Source: Lentisphaeria bacterium (GTDB lineage Bacteria > Verrucomicrobiota > Lentisphaeria > Victivallales > Victivallaceae). Taken from it: a DNA stretch of 64,000 nucleotides. The notes below the pieces were generated by a model. That model was not told where the DNA came from, did not search any database, and saw nothing but the letters and a program-made list of their open reading frames with translations. Location: contig CP091727.1 in assembly GCA_022009855.1 (NCBI GenBank), positions 3,968,001 to 4,032,000 on the forward strand, given 5' to 3'. Positions 38,747-48,297 of this stretch are shown here, piece by piece; position 1 is the stretch's first letter; each line of letters opens with the position of its first letter. The translations under genes and the position numbers were made by a program.

Positions 38747-40335
38747 TCCTCCGCCTCGTCATGCTGATCGAGCATCCAGTGCGGAATGCGTTCGCCGAGG
38801 TAACTGCAGAGGAAGGCGACGATTCCGGCGGCGAATCCGTAGACGGCTCCGCAGGTCAAAGCCCGGTCGAATTCATCGCTGTTCATGAGCTCGGTGAACG
38901 ACAGGCCCGTTCCGCAGGAGTTGACGAACGTGTAGGCGATCCAGACACCGGTTGAAACTGCCATGGTCGCCCAGGCGGCGTTTTTGCTCGCCTTGGGAAC
39001 GTAGAGCGCGGTGATGACCGGCAGAAACACCACGACCAGCTGCGAAGCCCAACTGTTGATCATCAGTTTGTAGATGCTTTCGACATTGGTCGCCAGATAG
39101 AGGGCGATAATGGTCAGCAGCACAGTGGTGACACGGGTGAACCAGAGCAGCCGCTGGTCGCTCAGCCGCGGCCAGATCGAGCCGATCACGTTGTTGCACA
39201 GCAGCGAGGAGCCGGCCAGCAGTGAACTGTCCGCGGAACTCATGATCGCCGAGATCAGCGCCGCGAGAAAGACCGTGAGAATCAAAGGATGCATACTGCC
39301 CAGAATGATGATGGCCATCCGGGGCAGGACCTGATTTTCGATGTCACCCCCCATCGCTTCAGCGGTGACGCCGTGGGCGGCGAGCACATAGCGGGCGGTA
39401 AAACCGATGGTGATCGGCACGAGGCCGATCGCGGCGTAGAAGAACCCGGAAATCACCGCGCTGCTCGCGGCGATTTTCTCATTGCGGCTGGCGAGCGAGC
39501 GCTGAATGAGGTCCTGCCCGATGGTGCAGCCGAGTCCCATGATGATCCAGCTGCCGATGTAGTAGACCCAGTCGGTGGTGGTGGGGGCGGCGCCCGCCTG
39601 GGTGCGGATCCAGAGCGAGAGGTCGTCGGAGGTGAGCCGGGCGGCCACGGCATCCCATCCGCCCGCCTGGCCGAGGGCGCCCGGTACGATCAGGAAGAGG
39701 CCGATGACGATGAGGGAAACCTGCACCACGTCAGTGAGCGTCACCGCCCACATGCCGCCGGCAAAGGTGTAGATGAGCACGACCACCGCGCCGATCAGCG
39801 TCCCGTGCAGGATGCTCATGCCGGTGAGAACGTGGAGAATTGTCCCCATGCCGAGCAGCTGGGCTCCGAGCCAGCCGATGTAGACCGGGATCATCCACAG
39901 CGAGGTGTAGACACCTGCCCACTTGCCGTACTTGCGTTCGACGATGTCGGTGACGGTAAGGCACTTCAGCCGCCGGAGCATGCCGACGATGAAGATGCCG
40001 GAGATGATAAGACTGGCGGAGGCGCCGAACGGGTCGGCGAGGACGCCGCCGATTCCTTCGGCATAGACGGTGGCGGCGACCCCCATGCTGGAACCGGCAC
40101 CGAACCAGGTGGCCAGCAGCGTGGCGGTGGACATCCACAGCGGCAGTCGGCGCCCGGCGACGAGAAAGTCATTCATCCCCTTGACTCGTCTGCTCGACCA
40201 CATGCCGATGCCGATCAGGACGAGCATATAGATGCCGATCCCGATCCACAGCGTGAGTTTGTCTCCGGCGGAGAGACCGAAACTTCCGGCCGTCTGTTGC
40301 ACCTGGACGGCGGCTTCATTCAGCTGACTTGCCAT
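38743..40335 (-). CDS. Sodium:solute symporter (SSS) family transporter
   Basis: 530-aa, roughly 13-helix Na+-coupled importer, intact. LPLWMSTATLLATWFGAGSS is the conserved helix-1/2 region, GGMWAVTLTDVVQVSLIVIG helix 5 and SAIMSSADSSLLAGSSLLCN the Na+-site helix 8 with the typical Ser pair. Closest in layout to the proline/pantothenate branch or unassigned planctomycete-type members; the solute cannot be read from the sequence. It heads a block SSS-tsaC-recN. A hairpin (CCCGGAA/TTCCGGG) about 60-90 bp upstream lies in its leader. Confidence 0.9.
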   Translation of the reverse strand: MASQLNEAAVQVQQTAGSFGLSAGDKLTLWIGIGIYMLVLIGIGMWSSRRVKGMNDFLVAGRRLPLWMSTATLLATWFGAGSSMGVAATVYAEGIGGVLADPFGASASLIISGIFIVGMLRRLKCLTVTDIVERKYGKWAGVYTSLWMIPVYIGWLGAQLLGMGTILHVLTGMSILHGTLIGAVVVLIYTFAGGMWAVTLTDVVQVSLIVIGLFLIVPGALGQAGGWDAVAARLTSDDLSLWIRTQAGAAPTTTDWVYYIGSWIIMGLGCTIGQDLIQRSLASRNEKIAASSAVISGFFYAAIGLVPITIGFTARYVLAAHGVTAEAMGGDIENQVLPRMAIIILGSMHPLILTVFLAALISAIMSSADSSLLAGSSLLCNNVIGSIWPRLSDQRLLWFTRVTTVLLTIIALYLATNVESIYKLMINSWASQLVVVFLPVITALYVPKASKNAAWATMAVSTGVWIAYTFVNSCGTGLSFTELMNSDEFDRALTCGAVYGFAAGIVAFLCSYLGERIPHWMLDQHDEAEE

Positions 40336-40522
40336 AACGCGTCTGCCTTATCATGAAAATTGACAATAAAAAGAAGGCAGGACTCAAAATTCCCGGAACC
40401 TGTCATGAATTCCGGGGGATTTTTTCCCTGCACAGCCTGTACTGCGCTATAAACTATCGTTTTTTATCGTGAATTCAACATTCGAATTGAAAAAAAACGG
40501 ATTTTTTCCGTACTTTTCACGC

Positions 40523-40550
40523 TTGAAAAAAATCCGTTGCAGGGTATGAT
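40523..40550 (+). promoter_or_regulatory. Predicted promoter of ispH
   Basis: TTGAAA (40523-40528), 16-bp spacer, TATGAT (40545-40550), directly abutting the ATG. If used, the transcript would have almost no leader; AGGG at 40541-40544 could alternatively act as a Shine-Dalgarno of a longer transcript. Confidence 0.35.
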
Positions 40551-41528
40551 ATGCAAATGGACCCGAAAAAGGAAATTCTGATTGCCGTTCCCCACGGTAT
40601 GTGCGCGGGAGTGCGGCGTGCGCTGGAGGCGGTCGAATCGGTGCTGCACCGGTGCGGCACGCCAGTGTACGTATTGCATGAAATTGTTCACAATGATTTT
40701 ATCGTGAATGACTTGAGGCGGAGAGGAGTGCGGTTTGCCGAAACCCTTGCGGAAGTTCCGGAGGGGGCGGTGCTGCTCTTCAGTGCCCACGGAGTTTCCG
40801 CCGCGGTGGAACGGGAGGCGAAAAAGCGGAAACTCCGGATCGTTGATGCGACCTGTCCGCTGGTGAAGCGGTTGCAGATCGCGGCGGCGCGGCGCAGCAG
40901 TGATCCCGGCGATGTTCTAATTCTGATCGGTCACCGCGGTCATCCGGAGGTGGAGGGGTGCTCAGGCCGTACCGGCGGCGGCCGGGTGTTGGTGGTGGAA
41001 CGGGAAGCGGATATTGCGGCGCTTCCCGATTGTTCCGGAGCCCGGCGGATCAGCCGTCTTGCGCAGACGACGCTCAACTGTGAAACGGTGGAAACCCTGA
41101 CCGGGCTGCTGCGACAGCGCTATCCCGCGCTGGAGTGCGGTCCCGGAATCTGTTATGCCACCACCAACCGGCAGAGTGCGATGTGCGAACTTGCTTCGCT
41201 CTGCGGCATGGTGCTGGTCATCGGCTCCCGACGCAGTTCGAACTCGAACCGGCTGCGTGAGATAGCGGAGTCCCGCGGTTGTCGCGCGTTTCTGATCGAC
41301 GGGCCGGAGGTGCTGCCGCCGGAGGTGGCTTCCTGGCCGGGGCCGATCGGCGTCAGCGCCGGAGCGAGCGCCCCGGAGGAGCTGGTCGAAAGGACCGTCG
41401 TCCGGCTTGGAGAGCTGGGATTCGGCCCGGTCCGTCTGCTTGGAACTCCGGAGCAGAAGCTGGCGTTCGCGCCGCCGGAGATTCCGGAGAGCCGACCGGC
41501 TTCCCCGGGCGGCGCGGGCGGGACTTAG
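40551..41528 (+). CDS. ispH: 4-hydroxy-3-methylbut-2-enyl diphosphate reductase IspH
   Basis: Last enzyme of the MEP isoprenoid pathway, making IPP and DMAPP with a [4Fe-4S] cluster. The three cluster cysteines are in GMCAGVRRAL, VDATCPLVK and GICYATTNRQ. Substrate-binding residues are in VLHEIVHN, GHRGHPEVEG (His and the catalytic Glu), LAQTTLNCETV and SSNSNRLREIA. 325 aa, intact, with a short Pro/Gly-rich tail beyond the usual end. It converges on the beta-mannosidase gene with overlapping stops (41525-41528). Confidence 0.95.
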   Translation: MQMDPKKEILIAVPHGMCAGVRRALEAVESVLHRCGTPVYVLHEIVHNDFIVNDLRRRGVRFAETLAEVPEGAVLLFSAHGVSAAVEREAKKRKLRIVDATCPLVKRLQIAAARRSSDPGDVLILIGHRGHPEVEGCSGRTGGGRVLVVEREADIAALPDCSGARRISRLAQTTLNCETVETLTGLLRQRYPALECGPGICYATTNRQSAMCELASLCGMVLVIGSRRSSNSNRLREIAESRGCRAFLIDGPEVLPPEVASWPGPIGVSAGASAPEELVERTVVRLGELGFGPVRLLGTPEQKLAFAPPEIPESRPASPGGAGGT

Positions 41529-43756
41529 CCGAGGGCGGCGATCTTTTCCCGCCACCCCAGGTACTGTTCGAGCGAGTAGGGCGGGTGACCGGTCAGGTAG
41601 TGATTGGCGCCGGAGAGTGTGCCTGCTTCAAACCGGAGGAGCAGCAGGCGCTGCTCCCCGTTGGGCAGGTCGAATCTCCCCGCTTCGGCGTTGGCGTTGG
41701 CCGGAACCTCGAAATTCCCGTCGAAAAGCGTTTCGCCGGTGTCGGCGTCGCTGACGGTGACGGATCCTTTCACCGGCGCGAGGGTGTCGTTGGTGACGAT
41801 CACCCGATGTCCCCAGTCGGCCCATTCGCCGAGGATGACCTGCAGCGGCTTCTGGGAACGGCGGATGTAGTCGAACGCAAGTTTGCGGTTGAAGTAGTAG
41901 TCCACCACCGCGTCGGAGAACTGCGGCCAGCAGTCCATGACGTTCCACCAGAGGACGCCGGACTTCCGCCACTTGTGAGCGCGGACGTTTTCGACGAAGA
42001 ACTTCTTCGCTTCCGCCTGAACGATCTGACTGGCGGCGACGAACTCCTCGATCGTTTGCGGCTCGATGCCGAAAAATTCACGGATCTGCCGGTACATGAG
42101 TTCGATCCGGTAGGCGTAGACCGGAGTGGTGCAGTGGGCGATCCATTCGGCGTTGCCGTGTCCGGGCCAGAGTTTTTCCGGCGAGAGGAATTTGCGGAGC
42201 GACTCCACGGCCGGAGCGCCGTGGTAGCCGGTTTCGCTGATGAACGCGGCCGGGTTTGCCGCATAGAAGGGGCTCTTGAAGTAGTCGCGCGGTCCCCAGA
42301 CATGTTGTTCGGGAGAGTGCAGATCATCCTGTCCGCGCGCCTCGACGGCAGGGGAAATGTAGGGGGAACTGGGCAGATAAGGACGGGCCGGATCGAGCCG
42401 GTGAAGTACCTGGGGAATGAGTTCCCGGGTGAGCCGGTTATGGCTCGGCTTCCGGCCATCGTGCATGTGGGCAGCGAACTGATCGACCTCGTTGTCGCCG
42501 GCCCAGAGGATGAGCGCCGGGTGCTGACGCAGTTCGAGCACGATCTGTTCGACCTCGGTGCGGAATCGGCCCATGAACTCTTCGTCCATCGGATAAAAGG
42601 CGCAGCCGGTCATGAAATCCTGCCAGATCATGATACCGTGCCTGTCGCAGTAGTCGTAGAATTCCGGAGATTCATAGACGCCGCCCCCCCAGACCCGGAG
42701 CATGTTGCAGCCGAGTTCGCGGAAGAGTTCCAGAATCGGAATCGTCCGTTCTCGATCGCGGCTGTGGAGCGCGTCGGCCGGAACCCAGTTCGACCCTTTG
42801 ACCATGATCGGAATGTCGTTGACACGGAAGCGGAATTTGAAGTGTTCCGGCGTTTCATCGTACTCCAGCTTGACGGAGCGGATGCCGATCGTGCGGTGCG
42901 CGGTGAAGAGCTCCTCTCCGCGGTGACTCACCCGGATTTCCACGTCGTAGAGATTTTGCTCGCCGTATCCGGCCGGGTACCAGAGCTTCGGATTCCGTAC
43001 CGGTATGACGTCGAATCCGGAGGTGAATTTCGCCTTGCGCTGAAAATGGAATTCCGATTCGCCGCAGCGGCCGGTTACGTCGAGGTCGAACTGGTCCCAG
43101 CAGTTCAGCGAAGTGCGGAAACTCCAGGAGAAGCAGAGCTGTTTTTCCCCGGTTCTCTGCGTGTCCTGCAGGCAGAAATAGCAACATTGCAGAGCATGGT
43201 CCGGGCGTTCCTCCAGCCGCACGTCGCGCCAGAGTCCGCCGAGGATCATCCGGGGGGCGATGTCCCAGCCGTAACTGTGGGCGGGTTTGCGGAGCCGGAG
43301 CGATTCGAAGTTCCACGCCTGCGCTTTGCTGTGATGGTCGAGCGGGATGTCTTTCACGGCGAGGATGGGCGATTCGATCCGCACGGTCACGGTGTTGGTT
43401 TCGCCGCGCCGTAGCAGATCGTCCACTGCGAACCGGTGACGGAGAAAGGCGTTGTCGGCCTTTCCCGCCGTCCGGCCGTTGACCAGGATTTCGGCGAGAC
43501 AGTCGATGCCGTCGAACACCAGGTCGGCATGCGCCGGAAAATCGGCGGGCAGTTCGAAATGGCGCTCATAAACCCAGTTGTTGAATTCGTATGGGCGCAG
43601 GAGATCGACGTTTTCTCCGAAGAAGGGGTCCGGAATGATTCCGTTCCGGTAGAGATCAAGTTCGATGTTGCCGGGTACTTCGGCCGGCATTTCCGGCACG
43701 TTGACTGCGCCGGTCCCGCAGAGGAGCCACCGGCCGTTGAGAAGGAGCTGCTTCAT
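41525..43756 (-). CDS. GH2 beta-mannosidase
   Basis: Hydrolyses terminal beta-mannosides from mannan or glucomannan oligosaccharides. The jelly-roll domain (residues 1-170; PGNIELDLYRNGIIPDPFFG and DIAPRMILGGLWRDVRL are beta-mannosidase hallmarks), an Ig-like domain and the TIM barrel follow in order. The acid/base is E423 in WAGDNEVDQ and the nucleophile E508 in FISETGYHGAP. 743 aa, a little shorter than the usual 800-850, with no signal peptide, so probably cytoplasmic. Intact frame. Its ATG overlaps the stop of the upstream regulator (ATGA), so regulator and enzyme form one unit. Confidence 0.92.
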   Translation of the reverse strand: MKQLLLNGRWLLCGTGAVNVPEMPAEVPGNIELDLYRNGIIPDPFFGENVDLLRPYEFNNWVYERHFELPADFPAHADLVFDGIDCLAEILVNGRTAGKADNAFLRHRFAVDDLLRRGETNTVTVRIESPILAVKDIPLDHHSKAQAWNFESLRLRKPAHSYGWDIAPRMILGGLWRDVRLEERPDHALQCCYFCLQDTQRTGEKQLCFSWSFRTSLNCWDQFDLDVTGRCGESEFHFQRKAKFTSGFDVIPVRNPKLWYPAGYGEQNLYDVEIRVSHRGEELFTAHRTIGIRSVKLEYDETPEHFKFRFRVNDIPIMVKGSNWVPADALHSRDRERTIPILELFRELGCNMLRVWGGGVYESPEFYDYCDRHGIMIWQDFMTGCAFYPMDEEFMGRFRTEVEQIVLELRQHPALILWAGDNEVDQFAAHMHDGRKPSHNRLTRELIPQVLHRLDPARPYLPSSPYISPAVEARGQDDLHSPEQHVWGPRDYFKSPFYAANPAAFISETGYHGAPAVESLRKFLSPEKLWPGHGNAEWIAHCTTPVYAYRIELMYRQIREFFGIEPQTIEEFVAASQIVQAEAKKFFVENVRAHKWRKSGVLWWNVMDCWPQFSDAVVDYYFNRKLAFDYIRRSQKPLQVILGEWADWGHRVIVTNDTLAPVKGSVTVSDADTGETLFDGNFEVPANANAEAGRFDLPNGEQRLLLLRFEAGTLSGANHYLTGHPPYSLEQYLGWREKIAALG

Positions 43757-44789
43757 GAAAAAAGGACCTTTCCTGTTGATGAATTCGGATCGATGAGAGT
43801 TCCCCGGAAGAGTTTGCGCCCGGCGTTCCAGCGGAGGCCGAGTTTTCTCTGACGTTCCAGCGCATCAAGTGTCGCGGCCGCCATCGCCGCCATCGGCTGA
43901 CGGATGCTGACGATGCCGGCCGCCGCCGCTTCCCCGGTGCCGTCGATGCTGCAGCACTCCAGTTCAGGCGCCGCCGCCTTGAGGGGGAGGGCGATCTCGT
44001 CGTTGCCGCAGAAGAGTACGGTTCCGCTGTCGAGACTCCGGACTGTCTCCCGGGCCTGTTCCGGTGAAAACCGGTGGGGAAGTTGCGTCTCTGCGAAATC
44101 GATTCCGTACAGTCGGCACAATTCCCGGCAGCTGTCGCGCCTCTGAGCGAGAGCGTCCACCGCGAGATCGGCCCGGTTGACGAAAAGGATCCGGCGCGGT
44201 TTTCGGGCGAGGGTGTGGCGGAAAAGCTGTTCGATCGCGTCGTGGTTGTCCAGACCGACGAAATCGGCGAAGGGGCCGGGTTCGACCCGGTCGAAGAAGA
44301 CCAGATTGACGCCGAGCACCCGCAGTTTTTCGAAGAGGGAGAAATCGATTCGCCGGTCGAATCCCCATACGATCAGATTGCGCACCCCTTTGGAGAAAAG
44401 CCGGACCGCGGTCGCCGCCTGAAGGGAGCTTCGCTGCTCCTGTGCAACGAGAATGGCGAGGATGTCGCGTTCGTTCAGCAGCCGGGTGAGCGTGTCGATG
44501 AATTCGACGGCGAAAGTTTCATGGAGCGTCGTCAGAATGCCGACACTCTCGATCGGGGCGGTGTTGCCGGAAAAGCGGCTGCTGATCCGGGTGCCGCGTG
44601 CCGGACTGCGGGTGATGATGCCGGCGCTTTCGAGTCGGGCGAAGGCGCGCCGGACCGTGATCCGGCTGCAACCGGCGAGTCGGGCGAAATCCCGTTCCGC
44701 CGGCAGCCGTTCCCCGGTACATATTCTCCGGAAAGCAGACCGCTGACGACCCGCATCCGGACCTGTTCAGTCAAATCCCCGGCGCTGAT
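43753..44789 (-). CDS. GntR-type regulator with LacI-like sugar-binding domain
   Basis: Local regulator of the beta-mannosidase. The winged helix is GntR-type (SGEYVPGERLPAERDFARLA, CSRITVRRAFARLESAGIIT) and the remainder a periplasmic-binding-protein-like effector domain (VGILTTLHETFAVEFIDTLT, GVRNLIVWGFDRR, GTVLFCGNDEIALPLKAAAP), as in AraR-like proteins. A break lies near 44720. The start is unusual: the best Shine-Dalgarno (GGGAGG, 44801-44796) is 6 bp before an ATC codon at 44789; alternatives are TTG at 44774 and ATG at 44756. About 345 aa from ATC. Confidence 0.85.
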
Positions 44790-44818
44790 GGCACACCTCC
44801 CGCTGTTTTTGGTTCTAT

Positions 44819-44846
44819 AAGATAATACCATATGGGAAAATTGCAA
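44819..44846 (-). promoter_or_regulatory. Predicted promoter and palindrome of the mannosidase regulator
   Basis: On the minus strand TTGCAA (44846-44841), 16-bp spacer, TATCTT (44824-44819). The spacer holds the palindrome CCATATGG (44828-44835), a candidate operator. Confidence 0.4.
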
Positions 44847-45016
44847 ATCCATCTCCGGGGCGTCATCGACGGAAAAGAGGGAAGATTAGCGGAAAAAATC
44901 GGCGGAATAAGTTGCAATGGCGAAGTTTTGCGGTTATTTTTTACGAATGCTTTTGTGAAGAAACCTTCGAATTTTGCCGAAATCGTGATTCTTTGAGGTT
45001 CCGGCAGGGAGATCGC

Positions 45017-45991
45017 ATGAAATTTCTACTTGGAATCAGTCGTCTGCTCTCGTCGCAGACGTCGCTTTTCATCATTCTGGTGGCGGTGCTCACCTTTTTC
45101 GAGCCGGAACTCTTTCGATGGGTGAGGGGGGATGTGCAGACTGCGGTGCTTGGGGTCATCATGCTGACGATGGGGATGACGCTTACGCCGGAAGATTTCC
45201 GCATCCTTGCCCGCCGTCCGCTCGACATCTTCATCGGGGCGTGCGCGCAGTACACGATCATGCCGCTTCTGGCGTGGGCGCTGGTTCATCTGCTGCGGCT
45301 GCCGCCCGGGATCGCCGCCGGACTGATTCTGGTCGGATGCTGTCCGGGCGGAGTCTCCTCGAACATCATGTCGTTTCTCTGCCGGGGCGACGTCGCCTTC
45401 TCGGTGGGGATGACTACCGCTTCGACGCTGCTGGCGCCGGTGGCGACGCCGCTTCTGGTGCTCTGGCTCTCCGGAAGCGAGATCGACGTCGATGCGATGG
45501 GGATGTTCCGGTCGATCCTGATCGTGACGATCATCCCGGTGGCGCTCGGCGCATTTGCGAATTTCTTTTTCGGCCGCCGGAAAGGGTATCAGGAGCTCTG
45601 CGGCGTCATGCCGGGTGTTTCGGTGATCGGCCTCGCCTGCATCGTCGGCGGGGTGATCGCCTGGAACGGCGAACACTTCTTCACCTCGGGCGCGATGATC
45701 TTCGCGGCGGTGTTTCTTCACAATGCGCTGGGGTATGCGGCGGGCTACCTTGTCGGTCGCTGTACCGGCATGTCGATGGCGAAGAAACGGACCATCGCCA
45801 TCGAGGTCGGTATGCAGAATGCGGGGCTGGCAACCAATCTCGCCACTCGGCACTTTCCCACTCTGCCGGAGGCGGCGATCGCTTCGGCGGTGAGCTGCGT
45901 CTGGCACTCGATTTCGGGGACGTTGCTGGCGGGGCTGTTTCTGTTCTGCGACCGCATCCGTGCCGCCCGCGCGGCGCGGAAGGCGGAATGA
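45017..45991 (+). CDS. Bile acid:sodium symporter (BASS) family transporter
   Basis: Ten-helix Na+-coupled importer of organic anions. LGVIMLTMGMTLTPEDFRIL, AAGLILVGCCPGGVSSNIMS and AIEVGMQNAGLATNLATRHF are the family signature blocks (Na+-binding Glu-Gln region). 325 aa, intact. The ATG at 45017 is chosen over earlier ones because AGGGAGA precedes it by 6 bp and helix 1 begins correctly. Bacterial relatives carry bile acids, pantoate/pantothenate or other keto acids; the substrate here is unknown. It is divergent from the mannosidase regulator (227-bp gap). Confidence 0.92.
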   Translation: MKFLLGISRLLSSQTSLFIILVAVLTFFEPELFRWVRGDVQTAVLGVIMLTMGMTLTPEDFRILARRPLDIFIGACAQYTIMPLLAWALVHLLRLPPGIAAGLILVGCCPGGVSSNIMSFLCRGDVAFSVGMTTASTLLAPVATPLLVLWLSGSEIDVDAMGMFRSILIVTIIPVALGAFANFFFGRRKGYQELCGVMPGVSVIGLACIVGGVIAWNGEHFFTSGAMIFAAVFLHNALGYAAGYLVGRCTGMSMAKKRTIAIEVGMQNAGLATNLATRHFPTLPEAAIASAVSCVWHSISGTLLAGLFLFCDRIRAARAARKAE

Positions 45992-46066
45992 TTTTTTTGA
46001 TTTTTTTCGATTCACGGTTGACGCGGAACGGTTGCGGCGGTAAGATTAGAAAACAGGGACAATGAA

Positions 46067-47252
46067 ATGCTTTTTTTCGGAATAGTTCTGGCTGGATATG
46101 TGTTTTGGCGCGGCATTCTTCCGCTGCGGACCGGCTGGCGGTGGAAGGGGCCGCTCTCTGTTCTGCTGCTTTTGACGGCATTCAAGTTTCAGCTGCTTCA
46201 TCTGATCGGCGGACCGATGTTCTTTGCTCCTGAGCTGCCGCCGGCGGTGTTGTTGGCGTCTGCGTGGTTTTTTGCGGTGCTGTTTCTTTTCTTCTTTCTG
46301 CTGGTCGCCGCCGATCTGGCGCGGGGGGGCGGTATTGCTCGTTCTGTCGGTGAAGCGGCGGAGAGTTCCGGAGAGCTTCCGCATCGCGGGCAATCCGGTG
46401 AATCTGATCCTTCTGGCACTGGCGGCGGTCCTGGCGAGCATCGGCATCTTCTGCGGCACGAAGCTGCCCGTCGTGCGGGAGCGTACCATTCCCGTCGCCG
46501 GCTTGCCGGCGGAAGCGGGAGGGGCTGACAGTCGCCGTACTGGCAGATCTTCACGCCGACGGTGTGACCCGTTGCCGCCGTATCCGGGAGATCGTGAACC
46601 GGACCAATGCGCTCAAACCGGATCTGATCGCCCTCGTCGGGGATTTCGTCGATGGGAGGGTCGCGGTGCGGAACCGGGAACTGCGGCCGCTGGGGAACTC
46701 TCCGCCCGCTACGGCGTATTCGGCGTCCCCGGAAATCACGAGTATTACTCCGGCAGCCGCGAGTGGATCGCGTTTCTCTCGTCGCTCGGGATTCAAATGC
46801 TCTGCAATGAACACCGCTTCCTGCCGGAACGGAATGTTGCTGTCGCCGGAGTGACCGATCCCGCCGCTGCGCGGATGGGCGAGACTCCGCCGGATATTGA
46901 AAAGGCGCTTGCCGGAATTCCGTCCGGAGCGTTGAAACTGCTGCTCGCACATCAGCCGGGACTGGCGCACCGGGCGGCGGAGGCGGGGGTGGATATTCAG
47001 CTTTCCGGGCATACCCACGGCGGCATGGTCCGGGGCGTCGATCGACTGGTGGCGTTGTTCAACGGCGGTTTTGTTTCCGGGCTCTATCAGGTGGGCGGAA
47101 TGACGCTTTACCTGACCAACGGAACGGGAATCTGGAGCGGATTTCCGGTCCGGCTCGGCGTACCGTCGGAAATTGCGCTGCTTCGATTCGTCGGCAAAGA
47201 GGAGAGGAGCGCGGAGAGGGAGGCGGAGCCATGTCCGGATACCGAGGCCTGA
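46067..47252 (+). CDS. Membrane-anchored calcineurin-like metallophosphoesterase (2)
   Basis: YaeI/YkuE-type phosphoesterase with four N-terminal membrane helices (LFFGIVLAGYVFWRG, PLSVLLLLTAFKFQLLHLIG, LLASAWFFAVLFLFFFLLVA and LILLALAAVLASIGIF), followed by the catalytic domain: VAVLADLHADG, LIALVGDFVDG, GVFGVPGNHEYYSG, LLLAHQPGLAH and IQLSGHTHGGMVRG. Breaks lie near 46330, 46525 and 46690. About 395 aa. The catalytic blocks are complete, including the GNHE that the first paralogue lacks. It overlaps the larE start by about 20 bp. Confidence 0.85.
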
Positions 47253-48100
47253 AGGAATTTCTCAGCACGCGGGCGACGGGAGGAATTGCGCTCGCGTTCT
47301 CCGGCGGCGTGGACAGTCTGCTGCTGCTCGAGGTCCTGCGCCTGCTGCATCGGGAGAGGCCGTTTCCGCTGACGGCCATGACCATCCATTCCCCGTTCCA
47401 CCGGGAGGAGGAGACGACGGCGGCCGGGGAGGCCGCCGCGCGGGCCGGCGTCGAATGGGTGAGGATCGACTGTGATCTGCTGGCGGATCCGGTTGTCCGA
47501 GAGAATCCGCCGGATCGTTGCTACCGTTGCAAGCGCCGTATTTTTTCCTCGGTTCTCGCCGAAGCGGCGACGAGGGGGCTCCGGACGGTGGTGGACGGTA
47601 CCAACGCGGATGATCTCGGCGTCTGGCGGCCCGGTGTGCGGGCCCTGCGGGAGCTGGGAGTTCTTTCTCCGCTGGCCGAACTGGGCATCTCCAAGGCGGA
47701 GGTGCGCGCCATCGCGGCGGAGCTGGGGTTGAAAGAGGCCGACAAACCGGCTTCTCCTTGTCTGGCAACCCGTTTCCCGTACGGAACGATGCTGACACAG
47801 GAGGCGCTTCAGCAGGTTGCGGAAGCGGAGGCGGTGCTCCGGCGGGTGGTTCCGGAGGCGCGTGACCTGCGGCTCCGGAGCTGTGGAGAGCTGGCCCGCA
47901 TTGAAGTACCGCTGCCGCAGCTGGAACAAGTGGTGGCGCGGCGGGAAACGATTGTCTCCGGGCTGAAACAGCTCGGATTTGTCTATATCACGCTCGATCT
48001 GGAGGGCTTCCGCTCCGGAAGCATGGATCGCGCAAAGTCGGGAAGCACAACCGGAAAGGAGTCGTCGCCATGTCAATCGGATTCACGGAAATTCTTCTGA
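47231..48100 (+). CDS. larE: ATP-dependent sacrificial sulfur transferase LarE
   Basis: PP-loop enzyme that adds sulfur to the nickel-pincer nucleotide precursor of lactate racemase and related enzymes. The PP-loop is AFSGGVDSLLLLEVL; DRCYRCKRRIF, VVDGTNADDLGVWRPGVRAL and KPASPCLATRFPYG are LarE-specific. The Cys of SPCLATR corresponds to the sacrificial cysteine of the Lactobacillus enzyme; the CYRC pair raises the possibility of the [4Fe-4S]-using variant. 289 aa; the last 25 residues run past the usual SGS end and overlap tatA. No larA, larB or larC is in the window. Confidence 0.9.
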   Translation: MSGYRGLKEFLSTRATGGIALAFSGGVDSLLLLEVLRLLHRERPFPLTAMTIHSPFHREEETTAAGEAAARAGVEWVRIDCDLLADPVVRENPPDRCYRCKRRIFSSVLAEAATRGLRTVVDGTNADDLGVWRPGVRALRELGVLSPLAELGISKAEVRAIAAELGLKEADKPASPCLATRFPYGTMLTQEALQQVAEAEAVLRRVVPEARDLRLRSCGELARIEVPLPQLEQVVARRETIVSGLKQLGFVYITLDLEGFRSGSMDRAKSGSTTGKESSPCQSDSRKFF

Positions 48101-48297
48101 TCGTTATTTTTGTTCTCCTGGTCTTCGGGGCAAAACGCATTCCGGAACTTGCCCGGGCGCTGGGGCGCGCCTCGTATGAGTTCAAGAAGGCGAAGACCGC
48201 GCTCTCCGAGGAGGGGCGTGAATTGATGGACGCCGCGGAGAAGGCGGGGGAAAACGAGGCGAAAAAGAGGAGCAGGGCGGCAAACAGGCATGAGTGA
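48070..48297 (+). CDS. tatA: Twin-arginine translocase subunit TatA
   Basis: 75-aa pore-forming Tat component: one membrane helix (FTEILLIVIFVLLVFGAKRI), the hinge PELARALGR and an amphipathic helix (EFKKAKTALSEEGRELMDAA) followed by a charged tail. The FGAKRIPELA motif is diagnostic. AAAGGAG precedes the ATG by 8 bp. It overlaps larE upstream and tatC downstream (8 bp). No tatB is present, so this is a TatA/TatC-type system. Confidence 0.93.
   Translation: MSIGFTEILLIVIFVLLVFGAKRIPELARALGRASYEFKKAKTALSEEGRELMDAAEKAGENEAKKRSRAANRHE

Noticed and set aside
39289..40356. 355-codon plus-strand open frame
   Set aside because: Antisense to the sodium:solute symporter, whose helices are clear.
41279..43414. 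711-codon plus-strand open frame
   Set aside because: Antisense to the intact beta-mannosidase with both catalytic Glu residues.
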